This document shows, one piece after another, positions 6,371 to 13,330 of a DNA stretch of 16,720 nucleotides. The notes beneath the pieces were generated by a model. It did not search any database, was not told where the DNA came from, and worked only from the letters and a program-made list of their open reading frames with translations. Both the position numbers and the translations under genes were made by a program. The stretch's first letter is position 1, and each line of letters begins with the position of its first letter. Origin of the DNA: Gammaproteobacteria bacterium (GTDB lineage: Bacteria > Pseudomonadota > Gammaproteobacteria > JALTLT01); assembly GCA_027001815.1 (NCBI GenBank), contig JALTLT010000207.1, positions 1-16,720 on the forward strand, given 5' to 3'.

Positions 6371-6907
6371 TCAACGCGCCAGCAGCGGTTGCACGTAGCG
6401 CCTGAACTCGACGTCGCCGAATCGCCCCTTGTGGTGCCGCACGATGTTCCCTGCGCGGTCGATCACCACCGTATAGGGGAGGATCCCGGAATCGTTGCCC
6501 CACCGCTCGAGCAGGCCCCGGTTGCCCGGGTCCTCCAGGCTCGCCACCATCACCGGATAGTTGATCCCCAGGGTGCGGCGGACATTGGCCAGCTTGCGCG
6601 GCACGTCGAGCCCCACGCTCACCACCTGCAGGCCGCGCTCACCGTGCTCCGCCTGCCAGCGGACGAAGTCGGGGATCTCGTACTGGCAGGGAGGACACCA
6701 GCTCGCCCAGAAGTTGAGCAGCACCACCCGCCCGCGCCACTCGTCGAGGGAACGGATCTCGCCATCGAGATCGAGGCGACGGAGGGAAGGTAGCCCCTCC
6801 TCCCTCTCGACCTGCCCCACCGGGTCACCCGCCACCACCACCGCGGTCGCCGCCACCACCAGGAGAGGAACCGCCACGGCGAACCAGACGAGGGAGCGTT
6901 CTCTCAC
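6371..6907 (-). CDS. TlpA/ResA-like membrane-anchored thioredoxin
   Basis: The 178-residue protein has an N-terminal uncleaved helix (about residues 6-26) and a thioredoxin fold facing the periplasm. The active site is W70-C71-P72-P73-C74, preceded by VVLLNFWAS; the cis-proline is P144 in GILPYTVVID. This is the TlpA/ResA/CcmG type, which reduces disulfides in exported proteins, including apocytochrome c haem-binding cysteines. The start is GTG 6907, overlapping the stop of the PPIase gene (GTGA), so the two are translationally coupled. The position behind a heptaheme cytochrome gene and a PPIase gene favours a role in maturation of that cytochrome; the exact target is inferred. Confidence 0.92.
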   Translation of the reverse strand: MRERSLVWFAVAVPLLVVAATAVVVAGDPVGQVEREEGLPSLRRLDLDGEIRSLDEWRGRVVLLNFWASWCPPCQYEIPDFVRWQAEHGERGLQVVSVGLDVPRKLANVRRTLGINYPVMVASLEDPGNRGLLERWGNDSGILPYTVVIDRAGNIVRHHKGRFGDVEFRRYVQPLLAR

Positions 6908-8148
6908 TGCGCGGCCACCTCAAGCACCTTCCACTCCACGGCATATTTCTCCTGCAGCCCGGCCACGTACTCGGCCAGCCGCTCATCGAGCATCGCCTGC
7001 CGCACCTTGTCCTTGAGCCCTTCGAAGGGGCGGATGCGTCCCAGGCGGCGCTCCAGCACCACCACCAGATGGTACCCCTTGGGCGTCTCGATCACCTCGC
7101 TCACCTCCCCGTCGGGGAGAGTGCGCAGCACCTCCTCGATCTGGGGCATGCCGCTCCCCTCCTTGAGCCAGCCCATGTCACCGTTGTGCTGGCGCCCCCA
7201 CGGATCGACGCTGTACCGGCCCGCCAGCTCGAAGAGGCTCTCGCCGTCAAGGATCCGGCGCCGCATCGCCTCGGCCTCCTCGCGACTGGCGAGCACGATC
7301 TGACCCACATGGCGCCGCTCGAGGACCCGGCCCACCTCCGGGTGATCCAGGTACCAGTCACGCATCGCCCTGTCGTCCGGAACCCACTGACGCTGCAACC
7401 CCTCGAGCAGCAGCGCCGGCAGACGCTCCCGCCGGTAGGCCGCCAGCCGCCCGGAGACGTCGATCCCTTCGGCGGCGGCCGCCTCGGCCACCAGCAACAG
7501 CTCGCCCCGCTTGTAGAGCTGCTCCTTCACCCACTCGGGATTGGGCAGTCGGGGATACTGTTCCGTATCGACCACATCCCCGTAGCGGATCACCAGTCCG
7601 TCTCCCTCCGCCAGCACGGTCTCCGGTTTCACGCCGGCGCGGATGCGCTCCTCGAACAGCACCACGTGCCGTTTCGCCCGCAAGCTCTGCAGGGTGAGCA
7701 GGCGCACCTGGCGATAGCGGTCGGAGATCCAGGCCGCCCGCGCCGCGGCATAGGCGTCGGCGTCGTCGCCTGCCTCACGCCGCAACAGCTCCTCCTGCTC
7801 CGGCGAGGGCCGGATGCGCTCCCGCAGGCGGTCCATGTAGTGGCGATAGAGGAGCCCGAGCCGGAAGTTCTCCAGCTCCTCGAGAAAGCGTGGGTCGCGG
7901 TCGAGCCCCTGGGCGACCGCCTCCTGGTAGAGCAGGCGGGCGAGCACCAGGCGGCGCAACAGATCGCCGCGCAGGGCCGCCTGATCCCCCTCGTCCATGG
8001 CGTTGAACTGGGTGGCGAAGGGGGAGCTGGCCAGCGCCGTCTCCAGATCGGAGGCGGTGACCCCCTCGCCACCCACCGTTACCAGAAGCTGATCCGCCCC
8101 GGTGGCGGCGGACCAGCACAGAATCATCAGAAGAATCGCTCTTCTCAT
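6904..8148 (-). CDS. Exported parvulin-type peptidyl-prolyl isomerase
   Basis: The 414-residue protein has a signal peptide (MRRAILLMILCWSAATGA) and a SurA/PrsA-like N-terminal chaperone region (about 20-130) rich in charged helices. A parvulin domain lies near the C-terminus (about 275-375), recognised from RRHVGQIVLASREEAEAM, RRRILDGESLFELAGRYSVD, NGDMGWLKEGSGMP and the final GYHLVVVLERR. It should catalyse Xaa-Pro isomerisation and assist folding in the periplasm. No strong Shine-Dalgarno precedes the ATG. Upstream, a strong terminator hairpin (8166-8208) lies between it and the heptaheme cytochrome, so expression is probably partly uncoupled. Downstream it overlaps the TlpA gene. An EpsD or lipoprotein-type PPIase is less likely, as no lipobox is seen. 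Confidence 0.9.
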   Translation of the reverse strand: MRRAILLMILCWSAATGADQLLVTVGGEGVTASDLETALASSPFATQFNAMDEGDQAALRGDLLRRLVLARLLYQEAVAQGLDRDPRFLEELENFRLGLLYRHYMDRLRERIRPSPEQEELLRREAGDDADAYAAARAAWISDRYRQVRLLTLQSLRAKRHVVLFEERIRAGVKPETVLAEGDGLVIRYGDVVDTEQYPRLPNPEWVKEQLYKRGELLLVAEAAAAEGIDVSGRLAAYRRERLPALLLEGLQRQWVPDDRAMRDWYLDHPEVGRVLERRHVGQIVLASREEAEAMRRRILDGESLFELAGRYSVDPWGRQHNGDMGWLKEGSGMPQIEEVLRTLPDGEVSEVIETPKGYHLVVVLERRLGRIRPFEGLKDKVRQAMLDERLAEYVAGLQEKYAVEWKVLEVAAQ

Positions 8149-8165
8149 CGTCTTGGGCGCCTCTC

Positions 8166-8208
8166 GTAAAAAAGAGGGGGCCGGCCGGGATCCTTCCCGG
8201 TCCGGCCC
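8166..8208 (-). terminator. Rho-independent terminator or attenuator between cytochrome and PPIase genes
   Basis: On the minus strand, GGGCCGG-A-CCGGGA pairs with TCCCGGCCGGCCC across a 4-nt AGGA loop (one bulged A), followed by CCTCTTTTTT. This is a classic intrinsic terminator. It lies about 22 bp after the heptaheme cytochrome stop and about 30 bp before the PPIase start. Unlike the other hairpins in the window, it is not a member of the repeat family. Confidence 0.85.
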
Positions 8209-8229
8209 GTCAGGTGAGGAGATGACGAA

Positions 8230-10662
8230 TCACTCGTCGGGAACCGCTCCTCCGAGGTCGGGGGCGTAGGCGTGGATCCACTGCACCGCCGCCTCATAGT
8301 CGTGGAGGATGGGCTTGCCGTTCCACATCCGCTTGTCGGCCTCTTCGTCCGCATCCGGATCGGGCTTGGCGATCAGCGGCACCCCGTCTCCGTTGGTGAC
8401 GTGGCAGGCGGCACACTTGAGCGGGCCGTGGGAGCCGTCCGGATTGTACATGGGCGCCTGACGGTAGGTGGTCAGGTCCACGTCCGGAGTCACCGGGTAG
8501 AGGCCGTGGATGGACTGGTGGCAGCCCTGGCATGCGATTCCCGCATGGCCCTTGGTGTAGCGCATCAGGCTGTACTTGCCGGGCTGGTTGATGGGGAAGG
8601 CGACCCCACCCTGCCCCTCCACGAAGGGCGCCGCATGGCAGTCTGCACAGTGCGGAGCCCCCGCCGACAGCCAGTAGTCGCGGCCGTGGGTGGCCGCGTC
8701 ATAGGGTACCGCCAGGGCACCGGTGGCGCCGGCCGGCAGCTTCAACGAGGCGGGGTCCACGGCCGGGTTGGCCGACAGGATCGAGACGTTGATGTCGCCA
8801 TCCTCGTCCTTGGTCACCAGCGGGCCGTTGCCCTTCAGGGCGATCACCGCGATGTCGGGCACCAGGCGATCCTTGGCCCAGGTGTGGAGGATCTCCGACT
8901 CGCCGGGGGTGTCCTCACCCTTGTCGTCGAGCACCACCTTGGGATCCATCATCGCCTCCAGCTTCGCCATGCTCACGCCGATGCCGGCGGCGATCTCCTG
9001 CAGCGACTTGTTGCGCAGGGTCTCGCCGGTCTGCAGGAAGGCGTTCTGCAGGTTGTCCCGCTGGTAGAGCTCGCGGGAGAGCTGATTGTGACAGTTGGTG
9101 CACCACAGACCCTTGCCGTGTTCACCGTTGCCGATCTTGGAGACGTTGGTCTGCAGCCACTCGCCGATGGCGTTCAGATACTCCCGGGTCTCGACGCCAT
9201 CCTTGTCCTTGCCTGGATTGGAGTGGACGTCACGACCCACGTAGCAGCCGCCCGCCGCGTCACGGTTGTCCCCATCCGCATAGGCGTTCTTGCCGTCCGG
9301 CGTGATGGGATACCCTTCCATGCTGCCATCCTGGCGATGAGCCGGGTGGCAACCCTGGCAGGCCGCGGTCCGCCCGTGGGCATCGGGCATCGGGGCGACC
9401 TTCTGGTGGACCGAGTGGATCGCCTCGGTGAGGGCGGGAATGCGCTTCTCCTTGCCGTCGCGGTCCTTGTGGGTCTTGGAGTTGAGCACGCCGATGACGT
9501 TGTCGGCATGGCACTTCTGGCAGAGCACCGGATCCCGTCCCAGACGGTTGGTCACGTCGCGGCTGCCGGGATTGTAGTTCTCGAGAAAATCGGTGCCGTT
9601 GCGATCGTCATGAATCTCCATGATGGAGATGGAGGTCGCCTTGAGCGAGGAGATCCAGTCCGATGCCCCCAGTCCCTTCCAGAAGGCGTACTCCTGCTTG
9701 TAGAGGGTGTACTTGTCGCCGTTGGCCGTCTCGTTGGCGTGGCAGTTGGCACAATTGGGGATATCGATGGGGCTGGTGCCGACGAAGGTGATCGGCTTGC
9801 CGGAGTGGCTGTCGATCACCGGCTTGCCGCTGTCGGCATCCACCAGGCTCACCCACGCCTCCTGGTAGGGCTGGATGTCCGACTCCACCAGGGTGAGCGG
9901 GTTCTTGGCCGCGGCAGTGTCGGTGAAGGGAGTGAGCGGCAGACCCAGGGCATCCCAGATGCCGGGGTTGGTGAGGACGATCGGCACGTTGTCCAGCACC
10001 GGAGACTTGGTGTAGACGATGGTGCCCTTCTCACCCGTGTAGTGGAGATGGCCGCCCTTCATGGGGCTCGGTACCGCCGCACCGGCGGGGCCGTTGTCCA
10101 TCGGGATGGGAATCTGGATGCCGACGTAGAGTTTTTCTGCGTCCTTGCTGGTGCCCTTGGGGTTGGTTCCCTTAAGATCCTTGTAGACGTAGAGGTGGGT
10201 GAAATAGGCGTTGGCGACGTTCTCGTTCTTCTCCCATTTGCCGTCGCCGTCCACGTCGTAGGGCACGTTCCAGTAAGAAAGCTTCGAGCCCTCTGAGTAG
10301 GTGTTGTCGATATGGCCGTAGGCGAGCTTGAAGCGCTTCCTGCCATCCACCACCACGCCCGGTTCATCGTCGTCCGCCTCCAGCAGCTCCGGATACTTCT
10401 TGTCGCCACGGGCGGTCTTGATCACCTGACTCTGCACCGAGTTGTAAGGAGGCAGGACGCAGCAATAGGTGAAGTCGAACCCGGTGCAGTGCATGCCGAG
10501 TTCGTAGTTGATGGTGATGTTGTAGTCGTTCCTGGGACGGGTGGGATCGAGACTCAACGCGCTGGCGGCTGCACTGTCCGCCGTGGTCGTCGCCTGCTGG
10601 TTGGTACATCCGGCGGCGGCCACCAGCAAGCCGACCGCCATAGCCAAGGCTCCTCTTCTCAT
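8230..10662 (-). CDS. Heptaheme c-type cytochrome lipoprotein with N-terminal LGMHC domain
   Basis: The product is 810 residues. The signal peptide ends in a lipobox (LLVAAAGC, Cys19), so it should be lipid-anchored. Seven CXXCH haem motifs start at Cys 304, 381, 435, 521, 672, 711 and 750 (CANCH, CQKCH, CQGCH, CTNCH, CADCH, CQGCH, CAACH). The haem-free N-terminal 280 residues open with YELGMHCTGFDFTYCCVLPP, a motif I recall from uncharacterised multiheme cytochromes, and contain calcium-loop-like DVDGDGKWEKNEN. The start is ATG 10662 with GAGGGGAG upstream; the frame is open 30 codons further but lacks a signal there. Likely role: periplasmic or outer-membrane electron transfer; the partner is unknown. 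The gene is followed by a terminator and then by folding and thiol-reduction genes. Confidence 0.9.
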   Translation of the reverse strand: MRRGALAMAVGLLVAAAGCTNQQATTTADSAAASALSLDPTRPRNDYNITINYELGMHCTGFDFTYCCVLPPYNSVQSQVIKTARGDKKYPELLEADDDEPGVVVDGRKRFKLAYGHIDNTYSEGSKLSYWNVPYDVDGDGKWEKNENVANAYFTHLYVYKDLKGTNPKGTSKDAEKLYVGIQIPIPMDNGPAGAAVPSPMKGGHLHYTGEKGTIVYTKSPVLDNVPIVLTNPGIWDALGLPLTPFTDTAAAKNPLTLVESDIQPYQEAWVSLVDADSGKPVIDSHSGKPITFVGTSPIDIPNCANCHANETANGDKYTLYKQEYAFWKGLGASDWISSLKATSISIMEIHDDRNGTDFLENYNPGSRDVTNRLGRDPVLCQKCHADNVIGVLNSKTHKDRDGKEKRIPALTEAIHSVHQKVAPMPDAHGRTAACQGCHPAHRQDGSMEGYPITPDGKNAYADGDNRDAAGGCYVGRDVHSNPGKDKDGVETREYLNAIGEWLQTNVSKIGNGEHGKGLWCTNCHNQLSRELYQRDNLQNAFLQTGETLRNKSLQEIAAGIGVSMAKLEAMMDPKVVLDDKGEDTPGESEILHTWAKDRLVPDIAVIALKGNGPLVTKDEDGDINVSILSANPAVDPASLKLPAGATGALAVPYDAATHGRDYWLSAGAPHCADCHAAPFVEGQGGVAFPINQPGKYSLMRYTKGHAGIACQGCHQSIHGLYPVTPDVDLTTYRQAPMYNPDGSHGPLKCAACHVTNGDGVPLIAKPDPDADEEADKRMWNGKPILHDYEAAVQWIHAYAPDLGGAVPDE

Positions 10663-10807
10663 GAGCACTCCCCTCTTTGTGGTTCGCGGGAGCAGATCCG
10701 CACGATCCCGCGCCACGGCCCTGGAGCCATGAAACGGGATGGCACACGTCACGTACAGGTCGGCGGCCGGGATTGGTCAACCCTTTTCGGGCATCTCCTT
10801 ATGGAAA

Positions 10808-10824
10808 CTCTGAATAAATCAGAG
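10808..10824. promoter_or_regulatory. Possible operator CTCTGA-N5-TCAGAG flanked by TCCTTATG direct repeats
   Basis: A perfect 6-bp inverted repeat with an AT spacer (ATAAA) sits about 150 bp upstream of the heptaheme cytochrome start. TCCTTATG occurs just before it (about 10796) and just after it (about 10827), which makes a symmetrical arrangement. The bases do not match the FNR, ArcA or NarL sites that I know. Confidence 0.3.
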
Positions 10825-10913
10825 ATTCCTTATGTTGTTCTGCCCGGCGCCTCGTGCGGAGACACTCCTCCTCTGTTGGTGAACCAGTTATAGGCAGGCG
10901 ACGGAGCTGCATT

Positions 10914-10937
10914 CAACCACCAGAAAAATGGTGGTTG
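10914..10937. promoter_or_regulatory. Hairpin CAACCACC-N8-GGTGGTTG
   Basis: Perfect 8-bp arms close an A-rich 8-nt loop, followed on the plus strand by TTT. It could be an operator, a leader hairpin of the leftward cytochrome transcript, or a weak terminator. No gene ends nearby on the plus strand, so a terminator role is unlikely. Confidence 0.4.
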
Positions 10938-11144
10938 TTTCCGGAAAGTCCCCCTCCGGCGGCTGAATCATCATGAAAAACTTTCACAACCCATTGAAAA
11001 AAATAGATGATGCATTGGGCATTCCCGCCGTGAGAAGGCAAACAGGGAGGGTACGCAAGGGACGGATTTGTAACGTTGTTTTACATTCTCCTTCTTGCCC
11101 GTCCGCCTCTGCAGCGCCCATGCTAGCTCGAAAGTCGCGTGAAG

Positions 11145-11268
11145 CTGCCGGATGTATGTGCGCCTGGCGTGTTCGGGTGTGCCGCCCTGCAGCGCAAGGC
11201 GTAGCCATCGCTACGGCTTGCGCGAAAAGCGGCGCAATCGGGCGCGCCAGGCGTGCAGACGCCGGCAG
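11145..11268. repeat. 124-bp imperfect palindrome
   Basis: Outer arms CTGCCGG/CCGGCAG, middle arms GCGCCTGGCG/CGCCAGGCG and inner arms GCGCAAGGCGTAGC/GCTACGGCTTGCGC (one mismatch) are all centred near 11207, with a CATC loop. It shares no sequence with the R1-R9 family. It is probably a separate intergenic palindromic element or structured RNA. No copy is seen elsewhere in the window. Confidence 0.65.
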
Positions 11269-11295
11269 AGCGGGCCGGGAACAAATCGTTTCCCG

Positions 11296-11331
11296 CTAAC
11301 AGGTTGTCGAAAAACACCGTTTTTCGACAAC
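11296..11331. repeat. Repeat R6: isolated F'-type hairpin
   Basis: CTAACAGG is followed by GGTTGTCGAAAAAC and its complement around a 3-nt ACC loop. It is related to module F of R1 and R2, but TTG/CAA pairs replace CTG/CAG in the stem, so the pairing is kept. The right end is degraded (CCCGCGAA). The next 90 bp contain a further GC-rich hairpin region (CGAGCC at 11344 pairing with GGCTCG at 11413) of unknown meaning. Confidence 0.65.
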
Positions 11332-11419
11332 CCGCGAAACGGCCGAGCCCGATCTCCCCACCCGGGAGGGGCCTTCACGCCGTCACCCCGGAGTTTGGGG
11401 GTGGCGGGGTCCGGCTCGC

Positions 11420-11589
11420 ATAACAGGCTGTTGAAAAACTCCGTTTTTCGGCAGCCTGTGCCGCGGTGCATGGATGCACCGCCGTTTTCAATGACGGCAA
11501 ATCATTGAAAACGTCAGGAAGCCGGAAATCGCATTTTCGGCTTCCGGCGTTGAAAAAGGCCAGGACGGCCTTTTTCAACGCCCTGATAA
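11420..11589. repeat. Repeat R7: coreless full element (F'-E'-B'-A') next to the diheme cytochrome start
   Basis: All outer modules are present in the R2 orientation, with ATAA at both ends. At the place where R1 and R2 carry the 193-bp core there is only GTTTTCAATGA, seven bases and TCATTGAAAAC. Hairpin A' (11549-11579) is perfect apart from its loop. The element ends a few bases before the AAGGAAGAG ribosome binding site of the diheme cytochrome gene, so it forms nearly the whole 5' leader. Confidence 0.9.
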
Positions 11590-11599
11590 GGAAGAGCGG

Positions 11600-12310
11600 A
11601 TGAAGAGACTTGCCATTCTCCTGCCCCTGCTGGTCGCCTCCCTCTCCCCGCGGGCGGAATCGCTGAGGGAGTTCCTCGCCCACGAGGAGTTCGAGGCGGC
11701 GGTACACCTGCCGGGCGAGGCGCGCCGCGGCAGGGAGATCTACACCTATTGTGTCGCCTGCCACGGCCCCGAAGGTTGGGGAACGGTGGATGGCAGCTAT
11801 CCCCAGATCGCCGGACAGCTCCCCTCGGTGATCATCAAGCAACTGGCCGACATCCGCGCCGGGAATCGTGACAACCCCCTGATGCGCGCCTTCACCAGCC
11901 GCCGGATCCTGAGCGGCCCCCAGGAGATCGCCGACGTGGCGGCATACATCTCGGCACTGCGGATGACTCCCTACAATGCCCGCGGGCCCCAGGAACTGGC
12001 CCCCTGGGGCGCAGAGATCTACCGTCGCGAGTGCGCCGAGTGCCACGGGGAACAGGGGGAAGGTGACAGCGAAGAGCACGTGCCGGCGCTGGCGGGGCAG
12101 CACTACCCCTACCTGGTACGACAGTTCGAGGAGATCCGCGCCGGCCGGCGGCGCAACGCCGATCGCAAGATGGTACGACAGATCCAGCGCTTCAGCCGCG
12201 AAGAGGTGCTGGCGGTGATGGCCTACTGCGCCTCCCTTCGCCCCCCTCCGGAGCGGCTCGCGCCGGCGGGGTGGACCAATCCCGACTTCCCGTCCCGGCG
12301 GCTACCCTGA
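11600..12310 (+). CDS. Diheme cytochrome c, c4-like
   Basis: The 236-residue protein has a signal peptide (MKRLAILLPLLVASLSPRAES) and two class I cytochrome c domains: CVACH at Cys51 and CAECH at Cys145. Each haem motif is followed by a Pro-x-(I/L)-A-G-Q motif (YPQIAGQLP; VPALAGQHYP), a pattern of cytochrome c4 and related periplasmic carriers. Candidate axial methionines are Met95 and Met191. ATG 11600 has AAGGAAGAG at good spacing. It probably shuttles electrons in the periplasm, perhaps with the NapC protein encoded convergently. Its 3' end overlaps the ankyrin gene by 9 bp on the opposite strand. The leader is occupied by repeat R7, which may place a terminator-like hairpin just before the gene. 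Confidence 0.92.
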   Translation: MKRLAILLPLLVASLSPRAESLREFLAHEEFEAAVHLPGEARRGREIYTYCVACHGPEGWGTVDGSYPQIAGQLPSVIIKQLADIRAGNRDNPLMRAFTSRRILSGPQEIADVAAYISALRMTPYNARGPQELAPWGAEIYRRECAECHGEQGEGDSEEHVPALAGQHYPYLVRQFEEIRAGRRRNADRKMVRQIQRFSREEVLAVMAYCASLRPPPERLAPAGWTNPDFPSRRLP

Positions 12311-13327
12311 GGCACCTGCCCGGCGCTCCTCGACGGCGCGCCGGAGAATATCCTGGATGTCCTGGTTGCGCCTTCTCTTGGCGAGGTCGTAGGCGCTCTT
12401 GCCCTCGTTGTTCTCGATCATGGGATCTGCACCCCGGCGAAGGAGCAGACGCACCATCTCCGGATCCTGCACCGTCACGGCCTCCATGAGGGGCGTAATG
12501 CCATCGTTGTCGCGGGCGTCGACGTCGGCGCCATGTTCCAGAAGACGGCGGACCGTCTCGGTCTCCCCCTGACTGGCGGCGAGGATCAGCGCCGTGGCCC
12601 CGTCCCGATCCCTCGCGTTCATGTCGGCGCTGGCGCCGAGCAGCGCCTCCACCGCGTTGTAGGCCCCCTTGTAGGCGGCCAGCATCAGGGCACTGCGGCC
12701 GTGACGATCGCGCATCTCCACATGGGCACCGCCGGCGATCAACTGCCTCACCACCCGGTCGTGATCACCTTCGGCGGCCATCATGAGGGCGGTCCGCCCC
12801 TCCTTGTCCTGCTCGTCCACATCCGCGCCCTTGTAGAGAAGCTGCTCCACCATCGGCTCGATGCCGTAACGGGCCGCGATCATCAGCGAGTTCCAGCCGG
12901 CACGGGTCCGTGCCTTCAGGTCGGCCCCCCGCTCCAGGAGCATCGCCATCAACTCCACCTGGCCGTTCTCCGCGGCGAAGGTGAGCGCGGTGCAGCCGGC
13001 CACCGTCACCCGGTTGACGTCGGCACCATGGTTGATGAGCAGGGAGGCGGCGGCGATGTTGCCGTTCTCCACGGCCATCATGAGTGCCGTCTTCCCGTAC
13101 TTGTTGGCCGAATTGGGGTTGGCCCCCTGCTGGAGCAGGCGGCTCACCTCGGCCGGATCGCCGACGCTGGCGGCGAGACGGAGCTCGCGGTCGAGAGCCG
13201 GGTCGGCCACCGCCGGCAGCGCCCCGAGGAGCACGACCACGCCGAGAAGGAGGAGGAGCGCGACCGGCACCCCCCCCTCGCGCAGCCAGCCGGCCCCCTT
13301 TTCGATCGTTGCTGTCAAGGATCCCAT
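12302..13327 (-). CDS. Exported ankyrin-repeat protein
   Basis: The 341-residue protein has a basic N-terminus, a hydrophobic segment (VALLLLLGVVVLLGALPAVA, about 21-41) acting as signal peptide or anchor, then nine consecutive ankyrin repeats of 33 residues (pattern G-x-T-A-L-M-x-A-A ... LL-x-x-G-A-D-V). The tail is basic. It starts 3 nt after the stop of the NapC gene, with GAGG near the end of that gene, so the two are co-transcribed and probably translationally coupled. Exported bacterial ankyrin proteins are often protein-interaction scaffolds near redox enzymes. Here it may hold or protect the quinol dehydrogenase or a cytochrome partner in the periplasm; this is inference. Confidence 0.9.
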   Translation of the reverse strand: MGSLTATIEKGAGWLREGGVPVALLLLLGVVVLLGALPAVADPALDRELRLAASVGDPAEVSRLLQQGANPNSANKYGKTALMMAVENGNIAAASLLINHGADVNRVTVAGCTALTFAAENGQVELMAMLLERGADLKARTRAGWNSLMIAARYGIEPMVEQLLYKGADVDEQDKEGRTALMMAAEGDHDRVVRQLIAGGAHVEMRDRHGRSALMLAAYKGAYNAVEALLGASADMNARDRDGATALILAASQGETETVRRLLEHGADVDARDNDGITPLMEAVTVQDPEMVRLLLRRGADPMIENNEGKSAYDLAKRRRNQDIQDILRRAVEERRAGASG

Positions 13328-13330
13328 CGG

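Larger units (their letters stand above)
10663..11295. other. Intergenic region between divergent cytochrome genes (first part)
   Basis: No gene is supported in these roughly 630 bp. The segment 10795-11090 is clearly more AT-rich than its surroundings, as expected for promoter DNA. It holds three small inverted repeats. CTCTGA/TCAGAG at 10808-10824 lies between two TCCTTATG direct repeats. CAACCACC/GGTGGTTG lies at 10914-10937. TGTAA/TTACA lies near 11070-11086. A large imperfect palindrome occupies 11145-11268. Promoters for the leftward heptaheme cytochrome gene probably lie here, but I could not fix a -35/-10 pair. Confidence 0.5.

Noticed and set aside
8272..10296. Long plus-strand open frame opposite the heptaheme cytochrome
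   Set aside because: The opposite strand encodes seven CXXCH motifs and a lipobox. The plus-strand product has no recognisable domain or start signal.
10663..10752. Upstream extension of the heptaheme cytochrome
   Set aside because: The open frame continues, but a lipoprotein signal and a good ribosome binding site place the start at 10662.
10973..11299. Possible small protein in the intergenic region
   Set aside because: It has no ribosome binding site and runs through the 124-bp palindrome, and its composition is Arg/Ala-rich without a domain.
1059..11589. CRISPR array
   Set aside because: The repeats are palindromic modules at irregular distances separated by genes. There are no regularly spaced short repeats with unique spacers and no cas genes.
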